Shown in pieces: positions 50,421 to 61,997 of a DNA stretch of 64,000 bases. Position 1 is the first letter of the stretch. Every line of letters begins with the position of its first letter. The notes beneath the pieces are model-generated. The model ran no database searches. It saw only the letters and a list, made by a program, of their open reading frames with translations, and was not told where the DNA came from. The translations under genes and the position numbers were made by a program. The DNA is from Tigriopus japonicus (lineage: Eukaryota; Arthropoda; Copepoda; Harpacticoida; Harpacticidae): contig CM021314.1 in NCBI GenBank assembly GCA_010645155.1, positions 212,179 to 276,178 on the forward strand, in the 5' to 3' direction.

Positions 50421-51046
50421 AATAATCAGTTATTGCAATGCATAAAAGGTTTAAGGCGATTAAAGGAAAAATCATTTTGTATACTTTTATCAAATGGAAC
50501 AAGCTAAATGAGAAGGGTTTCATTTTGTCTTGAAATATATCTATCGTCTGGAGGGCAATAAGGGCAAGAATTTGTAAAATTTTAAACATTAGGGCAAACG
50601 AAGAGGATTGTTTGAAGTATTTTTTTTTTGGAATGAACTATAGATTTTGTACTTGATATTCTCCCCAAGTATCATCAGCTTTGTCACAATGCAAAATCTT
50701 TCATAGGGGATTGCTATATTGCTATCTAAGTGTTTACATCGATTTTGACCGTGATTTGTATGGAAATGTTGAAATTTATCCATGTTAAAAAAAGCTAAGC
50801 GGATATCCTACACAAAAAATCTCAAGAAAAGAAAACCACAGGATGAGTCCCCGGGTTTTCTCTGAATCTAATATGATGTCCATGTTATTTGTTGGGTTCC
50901 GCACTGTGAGCATATCATGTATCCATTTTCTAATTTAATCAAATGTATGAATCAATTGTCATTCGTCCATAGTCTGTAAACCTTAGTACAAACGAAGTAC
51001 GATAGAGAGTTCTATTGCTCAAAATTTCCCATCCATTGACGATTGC
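50421..51046. other. Intergenic, nothing recognised
   Basis: AT-rich; no frames worth keeping. Confidence 0.5.
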
Positions 51047-51547
51047 AGGTTAAAAGATCACAAACAAAACAGTCACAAGTGAAAAGGTCACAATAAAAAG
51101 GTCACGAGGAAAACAGGTCACAAGGTAAAAAGATACCTTTTCCCCGAGTACTTGTAGATTTTACTCGAAATATCTTTGAAGCCCTCGGGCATATCTAGAA
51201 AGAAGGGTGTAATTACGACTCTAGAGGGGCAAGGACACCCTCCGCGGTCCAACGGATCCAAGGCGGGTTTGGGCCATTGTTCAAAAATCTGTTGGGAGTT
51301 ACATCATGTCGGCTAACCTTATCAGACCTTATGAGGCCTTGACATAATAGTGTTCCAATCGATTTATCTTGGGTCCCATCCGACAATATTCAACTATAGA
51401 ACATACCAGGGCGCTTGCGGTCATCCCCTTGGCTACCTCTGGAGTTGCGCGGGTCTGTGATCTTTTTACCTCAGGACCTTTTCATCGTGACCGTTTTACC
51501 TCGTGACCGTTTTACCTTGAGCCCTTTTTCTTCTGACCTTTTTACCG
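51047..51547. mobile_element. Foldback-type element with tandemly repeated inverted ends
   Basis: The left end (51047-51136) carries about six units of ggtaaaaaggtcacaa and the right end (51457-51547) about five units in reverse complement (gtgaccgttttacct). The interior of about 320 bp has no frame. Ends built of short tandem units in inverted orientation are the layout of Foldback elements. Confidence 0.75.
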
Positions 51548-51715
51548 TGAATCCATACATCGTTTATTAATCCCTAAATAGCATGTAAACTTTAACCAGG
51601 CTGATTTGGCAGTTGGCACTCTTTTCTTTGACAATCCCTCTAGTATTTAATAGATCTCAATGATTGCACCTTGTAGTCTAGAAAGTGTAGAGAAAAGAAC
51701 GCAATCCCATTGACT

Positions 51716-53000
51716 TGCACAAGGTTGCTTCAAGTGAGCGTTTTAAATCATTCCGCTAACGGCAAAACAAGGCCGTTGGCTATGCTGAGTTGCTCGGCCC
51801 ATTTTGGCGAATCCAAGTGTTTTCCCATTAAGGAGTCCGTTTGATGATTTTAGGTCCCTGAAAACGACCGATATTTCACGTAAAAATACCTGGGCTGGAA
51901 GTGGGCCAATAATACACAAAATTCATTTTTAGGATGATCAAATAAAAAGCAGTTAAGCAAGCCTTGTGCTTTTGAAAAAATTAGGACTTGTTCTAATTAT
52001 CCAATTATAATTATTATATAATTTAATTAATTAATTATTATATGTTTCCCATACAGGGAAATGAACTAGTTTCTGATGTTTCTTTCTAGCAATATATGAT
52101 TTTGTTCGTCTCATTTGCTAGCAAATAACATGAGCATATTATCAACCAGGTGGAAGCAGAGGGATCAACACGTAAAATATAGATGATTTCCAAAGACCCA
52201 GAATCATTGAATGGACACTTACTCAAATGGGAAAACGCTTGGATTCGCCAAAATGGGCTGAGCAACTTAGGACAGCCAACGGCCCTGTTTTACCCCTACC
52301 GGTATGGTTTAAAACGCTCATTTGAAGCAACCTTTTACTTGTCTAATAGGACATGTGTAAGGTTGCTTCAAGTGAGCGTTTTAAATCATTCCGCGGGCGG
52401 CAAAACAGGGCCGTTGGCTGTGCTGTGCTGCTCAGCCCATTTTGGCGAATCCAAGTTTTTCCCATTTTAACGTGCATTTGATGATTCTAGGTCCCTGGAA
52501 ACGATCTAAATTTTACGTTTTGATCCCTCTGCTTTCACTTCGTTGAAAATATGCCCAATTTGTTTGCTAGAAAATGATACAGAAAAGATTAGATCTTAAA
52601 AGAAAGAAGCGTTAAAAAATAATGCATTTCTCTGTATGTTAAGTACTTTGAAATATTTAAAGGATTCTTTGGAACCCACTGAATAAATCAGCATCTTTAT
52701 ATTAGTGTTTGGATCAATGTTAAGTCCTATTTTTGCAATAGCACAAGGCTTGCTTACTTGCTTTTATATCAATCACCCTAATAATATTTTTTGCATATTA
52801 TTGACCCAATTCCAGCCAAGGTATCCTTAAGTGAAATACCGATCGTTTCCAAGGACCTAGAATCATCAAATGCTCGTCAAAATGGGAAAAACTTGGATTC
52901 GCCAAAATGGGCTGAGCAGCACAGCACAGCCAACGGCCCTGTTTTGCCGCCCGCGGAATGATTTAAAACGCTCACTTGGAGCAACCTTGTGCATGTCTAA
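51716..53000. mobile_element. Nested cluster of inverted repeats of one MITE family
   Basis: Four arms of one family. Arm A (51716-51989) and arm C (52721-53000) are reverse complements over about 280 bp. Between them lies a palindrome (52150-52539) with arms 52150-52334 and 52359-52539. All share aaggttgcttcaagtgagcg, gccgttggct, cattttggcgaatccaag and ggtccctg-aaacga. The 24-bp loop of the palindrome is ttacttgtctaataggacat-like sequence. No transposase is present. Confidence 0.8.
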
Positions 53001-55069
53001 TTGTGGCCCAGGCTGACAAAAATGTCTTTTTGACCATCCCTCAAATGCCTCCAGGAGATTCCCTATTGAGAGCATCCTCTTTGATTTGGGAAGCAATAAA
53101 ATCATAGGCAGCCAAATCTGACAAATTTGGTGGAAATTGGTAGTTTTTTTTATCCCTGTTTGCATCATCAAGTGCTCAGTTTCCTTTCCCATGTACAGGA
53201 ATCATTCATTTTTCATAGCAGCGTAGTGGTTTGAGTAAAACCTATTGTTAGCGCTGGTAAATTGAATTTTGAAAGTAAAATTTAATTAATGGTACAATTA
53301 AAGACTTTTTGTATTTTGTAACTAAATACTTATTTTTTTCTTTTTTTCAAATTTCTGTAACTTTTATCAGTATAAATTTTTGAAGAAGGTCTAGGAACTT
53401 TTGGTATTCCTTACGCATGTTTACTCAATCAAGAACCTTAAGAAGTCGGCATTTCAAGACACTAGAGTGAAGTCAATTTCGTTTGTCTGAAAAAATACCG
53501 TAGGAGTAGTGTAATGGTTAGCTAAGTTTCCTTACACGAGTCCTCGGCGAGATTCACCTCCCGGTTTTGTTAACCCATTTCCCAATTCTCACTGGAACAA
53601 ACCCAATTAAAAGGGAAATGTTCGGTTTTCTCTTGACCGTTCATGTAAAAGTGGCGTTTACCTCTTGACCATGGGAATCACGTGACCCTAAAGTTCCATT
53701 TCCTAAACCGGCTTTTGTCCACATCTGAGTTACCCAATGAATCGTTCGAAATTGGAGAGAGCAAACGAGCTTTGTCTGAGGAAACTGAGGAAGTACTTGA
53801 TTATATCAATTTCAATTGTGTCTCTAGGACAACGGTCTTGGAGAAGTGAAATATCTCTCAAGGATTGTTATCAATAAATGGAACTATAAAAGCATAGGGA
53901 CCTAACGGCAATGCCGCAACTTCTCTCAGTCTCTTTCTCACGACGCCAGATGTGCTTCAAACATCGCTCAAGACGTTCAACTTTTTGCCAACCTGCTCAA
54001 CTTAATGGAGGCTAAAACAAAGTTTTCCAAAGATGGAGTGGGTAAATTTCACATTTAACAAAATGAGTAATGGATTAAACGTTGACAAGAAAAAGAATAA
54101 TACGCCAAAAAATGGCTAAGATGCGTTCCACACTCATACCACGACAAAGTCATAGGTTAAACAGATCTTTGAAATGTCTAATTCTAGATAAGGGGTCCTT
54201 AACTACTAGACTACGCCCCAAATGTAGGCCTTGGCTCATATCAACTCGTAGTTTGCAGATCTCGGCCTCAAAGCCCGTTGCTGACCCTCGAACAGCTTGC
54301 ATACTGCATGCAATCAATAGTAGTTCTACAAACAGTTATTCGGAAAGCCACTCGTGCAGGAGCACGATCTCTAAATTTGCTTTTATAGCCATATTGCCAA
54401 CCCAATCTTCAGCGATGTCCCAAATTGGCAATCAATACGAATTGACTGCTTTGGACCTCCATCTGTGTTCGTTCAGGGTAAATACTGCAAAAACAAGAAT
54501 GCCTATCAGCCTTGAAAATGAACGGAAAGAAAATCATCAACGCAGTGGAAGATGCCCAAGCACAGGAATAATTTCAGGGATACGACTTGTTCTTGTTAGA
54601 ACAATGAGTATTGTGCAAAACAATCAATTGACTATAATAACCTCTCGTTCAAGTTACAATGACAGCATTTTGGTTTGCTCCAATTGATCAACAGAAGAGA
54701 GGGACCAAACAAATGGAAGTACTCATGGATGGTTTTCCAGATGGTTTACTCTTAACCAAACTATCATGCAACCTTTGTGAAACCTTGCACCTGTTTTCTC
54801 AAGAATTTTGCTTCCTTTTTGCTCACATCATGTTTCATTCATTATATGTACCTTCAATCAATTTTGAAAGTTCGACCTTGACAAGTAAACTTTACCTTAA
54901 TTTACTTTCTACCCATATTCCTAGAAAATACAGTAGGAAAGTGACCGGAAAGTTTGGACTCATTCATATTTCTCGTCCCCTTGTCTTTGCCCGCATTGCC
55001 AAAGACCAAGTACAAAATAAAGATGAGCAATGTCTACAAGCACTTTTAAGGACACTTTTCTTCATCTTT
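53001..55069. other. Intergenic with two unexplained + strand frames
   Basis: Frames at 54082-54687 (201 codons, TTG-initiated) and 54659-55081 (140 codons) run in succession but show no domain. A tRNA-like head (tagtgtaatggttagc at about 53512) may mark another SINE. Confidence 0.35.
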
Positions 55070-55300
55070 TTTTGGTGCTAGGGTCGGAGGGTTGAGCCTT
55101 GCCCGGCCAGCGAAGCCAGCCATCACATCATCCGAAGTTTTTCCGATAGGCAATCTCATGTCCGGTATCAGAATGGTTCTCCGTCTGTGAGTGTGGATTA
55201 GCGTCTAAAAGTTTCCCTGAGAAAGGTCGGGGAAGAGAATCGAAACTGGACCTCTCTCACTATAGGAAACTGCGCTAACCACGACGCCACGTCTCCTCCC
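55070..55300 (-). mobile_element. tRNA-derived SINE, copy 2
   Basis: Reading the - strand from 55300: tRNA-like head with box A tggcgtcgtgg and a box-B-like gtttcgattctc, then a unique body, then the tail gatgatgtgatggctggctt and gggcaaggctcaa shared with copy 1 at 38841-39008. Confidence 0.8.
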
Positions 55301-55379
55301 TGAGATCCTCATCAATGGAATAGGAAAATATTACCCGGTCATCACATATTCACGTATCTTAAAATTTAAATCTATTATC

Positions 55380-56400
55380 TTAAATTCAACTCTGCTCTTT
55401 GAGGACATGGCGGCATCCTCAAAGAAGGGCTCAAGAGAAAGGAGTATTATTATGATAAAGGGTGGAATGGCACAAAAATCCGTTGTTTAGCTAAGAACTT
55501 TGGATCATTTTTCATTTCTATGTCCAAAAACTTGTGGTCACAAGGTTAGAGCCGTCACAGCCTGAAAGTTCTATCCAAATCAGGTCATCCAAGAAGAGTG
55601 AAGGGAGTGGTAAATGATGATGCGGTGTCTCTTTATCTTGGATCAAAGAGACAAAGAAACGGAAAAATGGGTTCAAGATTGTCCAAAATACCCACTTCCA
55701 CGACAAACAGTCACGGCTCATTTTAAGCCAAAATTTAGTGCCTGCTTCTACCATCTGAGAACTTAAGGAACCCCTCCTTAGCCAACGGTTGAAGGCGTTT
55801 GAATTAAATTCTTGGAAGATTTGGAATTAAAAAAGAAAAAAGCTATCATGGGCTGTGAATGATTGGAAAAGTGTACTTTGGTTGGATGAGAGTCTCTTCT
55901 ACTAGTTCCAATCAAACTCATCAACCCTTTTGATTGAATTTAAGTTAGAATCTTAGCGGAGGTTCAGACTTTCCAATTGGCGAGAGCATTGGAAGAGTCA
56001 TGGTTTGGAGAATGTTTGGCCCTTGAGGGCTTTCAGAGTTGCTCTTTGTCCCAGAAAACTTGTCGGCAAAAGTCCAAGATCAGCAGGCACATTTCTGGGA
56101 AGTTTGCACCTCCTGCCAAATCCAGGATTAGGATTGGAGCAGATATTTATCCCACTACTTCCAAAAGAATTTTTATGCAAGATCTTCCATCCATTTTGAG
56201 CACTGCAATATGGCTTGAAAATAAAATTTAACAATTTTGATAAAAAGAAAATGGGCTTTGCAACCAACTCCTCCAAAAATAATCTCAACAATACTTTGTG
56301 GGCAATACTCAAAATGAGAGTGTCTGTGCTCCATCCTGTTTCATCAATATTTCAACTGAAGAGGCAACCCAAAGTCTTGGTTTGAAATGTACAGTGTAGT
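55380..56400 (+). mobile_element. Decayed Tc1-like transposase
   Basis: Broken + strand frames recall the Tc1 order: a helix-turn-helix-like start (KGGMAQKSV then KNFGSFF), WAVNDWKSVLWLDES (first catalytic D region), a GRVMVWRMFGP block matching the VMVWG motif, HFEHCN where the QQDNAPCH block should be, and NNTLWAILKMRVS where Tc1 has IENLWAILKRRV. Many stops and shifts make it inactive. No terminal repeats found. Confidence 0.6.
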
Positions 56401-56982
56401 TGAAGTTTGATCTAACCTTTTTCAATCAAAGTAAAGAAAGTCATTGAATTGAATCGGAGTTGCCCTAGATATAGAATAAAATTCTTTGCTCAAAGAATGT
56501 AAGAATGTTGGGTGGTGTTATTTTAATGGGCTCAACACTTGCCTGCCACACTGTATATTGCGGCGTAGAACAAAAATGTTCTGTAACATGAGATATATAT
56601 TTTGTTTTAGGGTGATGTAATACTTGGGAATTGCTTGGAAAAAGAAGTGAAAAGACTGTGGATTATCCGCTAGATTAGGTCTTCGGAGAAAAACCTTGAA
56701 GACAGGTCTTGGCCTAGATTTTGTGTAAGTCGTTTTCAGTTCTTTGGTACCTCCATGGCGTAATTTTTCGGCAGACGATTTTTGAAGTTTTTTGAGCGGA
56801 GTATAATGCAGTAAGATCAATTTTAGGTTTGACGTAATAAAATGTCAAATTTAGCGTATTTTTTCTGCGATTTTCTTTTCATTCTTTTACCGGACGAGAA
56901 AACAATCTCCTCGATGTGACGCCAAACCTACTTGTGACCTTTTTCTTCTTGTAAGTACGTAAAGTTCATGTCTTTTTCCAGG

Positions 56983-57174
56983 ATTCTATCCCATTGGGTA
57001 TTCCTGAGTCACCTGCCAAGTTTCAAGACCCTCAGCCTTTCCAGACTCGATGTGCACTTACGTCCGGTCTTGAAGGTTAGTATATCTATAAACCGATTTC
57101 ACCCTTGGACTGTTGCTTTTCAGCTTTTCACAACTTTGAGCCACTCAAAAACTCTACTCAACATCAATAATAGA
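56983..57174 (+). CDS. Possible last two exons of an unrecognised gene
   Basis: A pyrimidine-rich acceptor (gtctttttccag) opens a protein-like stretch (DSIPLGIPESPAKFQDPQPF) that ends at a donor (GAAG|gttagt) near 57078. A second acceptor (tgttgcttttcag) at about 57123 continues the frame with AFHNFEPLKNSTQHQ and a stop at about 57174. Only splice signals and text quality support this; upstream exons were not found. Confidence 0.2.
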
Positions 57175-57226
57175 GGAGAAGACGACGAAGAAGAAAAAGT
57201 CAATATTCCCTGAAAACGTGGTCTCC

Positions 57227-57529
57227 CTAGAGAGAGGTTTGATAGTCGTTGAAGGCCTTTTCAAAAAATGTGTAGACAACGAAGACGACAATGACGAGGA
57301 CTGACAAATTGGCTTTTGTGAATGAGGGTGCAATTAGGAGAATTAATTGGTCTGTTTCTGGCAATGAGGAGGGATTTTCTGAAGTGACGCTTATCCTCCA
57401 CTTTCTTTTCTTGTACAGACCTGGTTCGTCATTCGAGATGAGTGCAAAGTTGTCTTTTCCATCAGATCCTTGGTGAAAGAGGGAGAGAGTGAAAGGCTCA
57501 CACCAACGCACTCCCATTTCCCGTTCCAT
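57227..57529 (-). CDS. Possible small single-pass membrane protein, unrecognised
   Basis: A 100-residue ATG-started frame. It begins MEREMGVRWCEPFTLSLFHQ, has a polar middle part (DEPGLYKKRKWRISVTSENP) and ends with a strong hydrophobic helix (ANLSVLVIVVFVVYTFFEKA) and a short tail, the layout of a tail-anchored protein. A GT following CCAG at about 57421 could also be a splice donor, so the frame may be only part of a gene. I recognise no family. Confidence 0.25.
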   Translation of the reverse strand: MEREMGVRWCEPFTLSLFHQGSDGKDNFALISNDEPGLYKKRKWRISVTSENPSSLPETDQLILLIAPSFTKANLSVLVIVVFVVYTFFEKAFNDYQTSL

Positions 57530-60122
57530 TGACCATTTTTATCGAAAACGAGAAACGCTCACAGATTCGAGGAGATTTGCTCGTCTCCATTGCCACAAGG
57601 CTGTATTTCTAAATCGGCATTTTGGTCGATTCTGCTTCAAGTTTAGGTCGTTCTCAAATTCGAATGGACACTTTCACACATCCCTTCTGACATGATATTG
57701 ACAGACTGGGAATAATTCGAAATTTCCTCGACGAAGTTCACCCCACTAACAGCATCTGGTCCATGGAAAAGGGGCTATGGATGAGATACGCTCTTTCAAA
57801 CGCATTTTGCCTTAAACATGACGAATGTTAGCCCTAAAATTCCCAGCGAAAATACTCTTATGAAGCGAAGAAAAGGTAGAGGGGTTCTTCAAAATTGAGT
57901 AAAAACTCAAGGTTTCAAAGAGTAACATAGGGGGCGAACACATAGGGGGCGAACACATAAAGAAAAATTGAAAAAATCCAAAACATCAATTCTCATGGGA
58001 AGTCAAAAAACACGCATTTTCAAATCATGTTGATGTTCAATCGACCTTTTGGAGTTCCCTCAAGGATGGTCATTTTCTGAAGCAAAAATTGTTCTGTCTT
58101 CATAACTCCCTATGGGCTATGTTTACTATACTCGCTATGTAGTATTCACTTCAGCTGAAGTTTCAGTGCAGTTCAATTGAAACCTATTTTTGAAAGAAAG
58201 AAAAATAGAAAAATGTTTTTTCACTTGAGTAAACTACGCATGGATTGCAGTTGTGCTTCATTTTCATTACCAACCAGTTGGTAGTGTCCTGGTCTTAAAT
58301 GAGGTTTTGATATGGAATCAAGCACAAGTTTCAACCAAGCAAGATATTATCACGTCGGTTATAAACCCACTGCTTGTTGCACTGAAATATAAATAAATCG
58401 TAATTTTTCCTCCGTTTTCACGAAAACGCGAGCACAGAATTCCGCCAAGAAAAGCGTTTTTATGGCATTTCAATGTTTTTGTTTTACCCCAAAAAAGTCC
58501 CATTGCTAGACTTTTTCTCACCAAACAAAGAAAAAACAAGCATCTAAGACTATTTAACTAAGAGTAGTGCCCCAAAATTGTCAAAGTTTATCTCCAGTTC
58601 TGCTTCATCACTTTTTTCTAATTTGTGACTCAGTCATCAAGGCAAAAAAACTCTTTACATATTATTTTTTTCAAAATTGACTTGTCTTTGTTAAGGACCC
58701 ATATGAACTTTGAATCTCCTTGAAAGCAATGTCACATTTTAGTCGATTTAGATGCAGAAGTTGGCAAGTAAAAACTGCCGTGGTTTTATGAACCTATTTT
58801 AGGCTTATAGAATTAGTTTTCTCGCATCCAACTTGCAAATTGTTTTACCATAGTTTTTCGTGACAATTAAATTGGAATTAGAGACCAGAGGCTAGTTTTT
58901 TAAACGCAAAAGATCGATCTCAAGATCGTACTTTAGTACTAAAAGTCCTATCTTGAGATCGATCTTTGTGTCTTAAAAACTAGCCTCTGAATTGGTCAAC
59001 ACTTTGCCAAAAAATGTGCTTTTATAAATGATTTTTTTCATATAGCAAACCAAAAAAAAACACTTGTTTGCATTTGCACATTTTCGCTGAACTCTGTTCG
59101 CACATTTGCGATCTCATTAGCAAGGGCATCGAGGACGTGTGGAAAACTACCCACGTTCGCAATCAGTGAAACTAAGGATTTTCTTGCTCTCAAAGAAAAA
59201 TCTTAGGAGGCCAATCTTTCAGCATATTCAATGACAGCATATTCTTTGGTATCCGATTTTCATTTGCCATTTACCTCTTCGAACTCTTTCTCAAAAAGTA
59301 AGAATCTGGACCACTCGTTCATAAGGGTCAAAAATTAAGGTACAACATCATTTGCTGTCCTGAACTGATTCGTACAGTGCGTGCCCCATGAGACAAACCC
59401 CTAAAGGATGATCTTTCAATCTACGTATACGTCCTCTTTCGTTAAGTGACATTGTTCAAAGATGACTGACTGGCAGGTGTTTGTTCCCTTTACATGGACG
59501 AAAGTTCAACTGCGGCAATTTCCTCTAGACAAGACAATAAAACTTAGGGTGTGGGTAAAAGTAGGAAGAACCTTGAGTACCAGGACCTTGGCAATCAAGT
59601 TCATTGTTGGACCGTTGATCGTGAAAAATAACTGCCTCATGGGAAGAAGTTGGGTGGGATGAAAGCAAACAAACAGACATGCTCTCTTGAAAGTGAAAAA
59701 GGTCGGGAACATTGCCTCACTGCCAGTTATGTGCCGTATTCACCATTTCGGTGTGTGGATGAATTCCCAACGGAACGTGGAACAAAAAACGACAAAGTCA
59801 CGAACATATATTTGCGAGTTGGAAGTCTGACGAATGACGAGATTTAGCACATATCCAATATCCTAAGATATTATTTTGGAATTAAGAATAATGCCGGATT
59901 TTCTGGTCGTCTAATGGCACGAGGAAAAATACATCGCAACTCCATTCAGCACATCAACACTAGTTCTGCGGTCTTCAAGGCTTGCCGCAAATGACAATGT
60001 TTCTTTCACAGGGGCCATACTTCCAGACGACAATACGTTCCCATTAACCATTGAGTTTTCACACGCATTTGATACAAGTAAAACCATTTGGCAAGGGTCA
60101 CAGGGTTGCTGTTTGAATAACT
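57530..60122. other. Intergenic downstream of the GPCR gene
   Basis: It holds the palindrome at 58886-58989, a doubled 16-bp unit catagggggcgaaca at about 57926-57957 and, adjoining the GPCR stop, a possible tail extension frame (59911-60126, - strand). Confidence 0.5.
58886..58989. mobile_element. Short palindromic element
   Basis: About 41-bp arms starting cagaggctagttttt, with agatcgatctcaagat on the left, pair with the right arm ending aaaactagcctctg. The loop is about 20 bp and contains ctttagtac. It fits a small MITE. Confidence 0.75.
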
Positions 60123-61997
60123 TCACACATCACTGCTGTGACCAAGAGGGTAACGGGGAATTGGTTCCAAGTGCTTCACCGAGATGGTCCGGTCCAAATC
60201 GCCCAAAGGAGGTGAGCACGATGGGTAGGAAGCGGAGATGGGCGATTGCCGAGGGCAGTGATCGTAGGATCCCCGTTTACGTTGGTCACTTGGAGTCAAT
60301 GGGATCATGCTGGATTGATTCAAGTGGGTTAAACCCAGCTTTCGATCTCCATTGTCAGTTATGTTGGGTCCTCGACGGCGATTCAATTGACCATTGGAAT
60401 CAGTCGATCGGATCCGAAACATGTCTACCAAAGTGTTGCGAAAGCTTCGTCCCATTAGACAATAGACAACAAAATTGATGCTCGAGTTGAATACCAAGAA
60501 GAAGTTGTTAAAGCTGGTCAATATCCAAACTGCTACTGGTGAGGGGAAATAGCCACGTTCCAAGCAATACTCATTGTGACGACCGCCTAAAATGGACGGA
60601 TGGACTACAGCGTCTAATTGAATCACTAAACGAAACACGTGGCACACCAGAAACACGAGCACTATGCCAACCAAAAGTTTGGTAGACCGCTCACTGACGG
60701 AACTTCCTGAACCATGAGAGCGGTGGTGATGATTGTTCAACTGTTGGTGTTGGTGTTGTGGTTGTTGTTGGTGGTGGTTTTGAAGCACAGCCGATCTCCG
60801 CCTAGCTAGGGGTGTGGTGCTTCGTCCATGGCTGGGAGTCAAATTGTCACTCATTGGACCCGTACTGTAGTGGTCGCTGGGTGGAAACAACTGCTTGTCA
60901 CTCGGACACAATCCAGATGGCTGTCGACTGACTGGAACATGTTTGGGTCTTTGACAACGAGGCGTAGGTTGGGAATCGATTTGACGGCGATTCGAACTAT
61001 TCAGTGAGCAATGGGATTTGTCATGGAGTTTGCGGAACTTGTTTGACTTTCGAATCTTGGTGTAGATTCCATAGTTGAGAAGAATCAACCCCAAAAGGGG
61101 CAGGATGCCCATCACGACGATCTCATTCCAGTATCGACTGAAAACGATGTACCGCTCATCAGCCATGAGATCGGTCTGCTTGAAATTGTATTCACCCACC
61201 GCTTCTGAAGATCCATTCTCCACCGACGAGACCAATTCAAACTCAAGGAATCGTCCCGTGTTGACAGCCACAGAGATCAGCATCACGAGAGTCACGTAAA
61301 AGATCGGACTAGGCTTGTATTGCAACGGCCTACAAATGGCCAAGAACCTCTCAGTGGAAACGGCTACAACCATTAGGACACTGGCCGTTATTGCAATATT
61401 GCCCAAGGGCCAAAGGAAGTAAGGGAACAACAATTTGAACCAAACTGGTTCACTGGCCAGGACCGTGAAAGAGGACATCAAGGTAAAAAATGCGATTAGC
61501 ACAATGTCTGTGACGGACATATACACCAAGAGTTGGTTGAACTTGGTATTCTTGCCTTTGCGGAGAACGGCCAGAGCCAACACGTTGCCCAAGATACCGA
61601 AGAGTCCCACAAAAAACAACAGGATGCCCTCAATCCAAAATTGCGCATTGTCGTAAAGGGGCCGATACACGGTGTAATTCTCGTAACAAGTGTACTGCTC
61701 TTGCTCTTCATAAACCAGACCACCCTCGTATGTCAAATGAGATTCTGCCCCAATTGGTAAACGATCGACCTCATTTTGGGGCCTTGATGAATCAGGACTT
61801 TGGTCTTGCTGTTCTTGTTGTTGTTGCTGATGATGAAGGTGTTCCAGAGGATCTTGTTCCTCTTCGTCACTTGAAGGTGAGGGCGAGAAAAACAACACTA
61901 GAGTCACAAGAATGCTGGGTAAGCTCAAGAGTATCCACAAAGCCAAAGCTTGCAGCTTGATCCTTAACCGCACTGGAACGCGTTCCACTTGGGGCAT
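60123..61997 (-). CDS. Class A GPCR, FMRFamide-receptor-like, single exon
   Basis: A 624-residue seven-transmembrane receptor in one open exon. The ATG is the first after an in-frame TGA about 33 nt upstream. Landmarks: hydrophobic N-terminal segment (about 15-38, signal peptide or anchor), acidic/Gln-rich ectodomain with N-glycosylation site NYT at 107, TM1 about 119-145 with GN at 137-138, TM2 with D164, TM3 ending S-T-E-R-F (DRY variant) at 214-218, TM4 233-247, TM5 291-313, a very long third loop (314-439) with His/Gln tracts, TM6 440-460, TM7 487-513 with NSSINFVVY in place of NPxxY. NSSxNFxxY and the TM4 end GRFLEFE recall insect FMRFamide receptors. The cytoplasmic tail is Ser/Pro/Arg-rich. 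No cysteine is present at the top of TM3 or in the second extracellular loop, so the usual class A disulfide cannot form. Ligand unknown; peptide is an inference. Confidence 0.9.
   Translation of the reverse strand: MPQVERVPVRLRIKLQALALWILLSLPSILVTLVLFFSPSPSSDEEEQDPLEHLHHQQQQQEQQDQSPDSSRPQNEVDRLPIGAESHLTYEGGLVYEEQEQYTCYENYTVYRPLYDNAQFWIEGILLFFVGLFGILGNVLALAVLRKGKNTKFNQLLVYMSVTDIVLIAFFTLMSSFTVLASEPVWFKLLFPYFLWPLGNIAITASVLMVVAVSTERFLAICRPLQYKPSPIFYVTLVMLISVAVNTGRFLEFELVSSVENGSSEAVGEYNFKQTDLMADERYIVFSRYWNEIVVMGILPLLGLILLNYGIYTKIRKSNKFRKLHDKSHCSLNSSNRRQIDSQPTPRCQRPKHVPVSRQPSGLCPSDKQLFPPSDHYSTGPMSDNLTPSHGRSTTPLARRRSAVLQNHHQQQPQHQHQQLNNHHHRSHGSGSSVSERSTKLLVGIVLVFLVCHVFRLVIQLDAVVHPSILGGRHNEYCLERGYFPSPVAVWILTSFNNFFLVFNSSINFVVYCLMGRSFRNTLVDMFRIRSTDSNGQLNRRRGPNITDNGDRKLGLTHLNQSSMIPLTPSDQRKRGSYDHCPRQSPISASYPSCSPPLGDLDRTISVKHLEPIPRYPLGHSSDV

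Noticed and set aside
54180..54240. tRNA-like sequence on the minus strand (gtagtctagtagttaagga)
   Set aside because: No box B and no cloverleaf closure.
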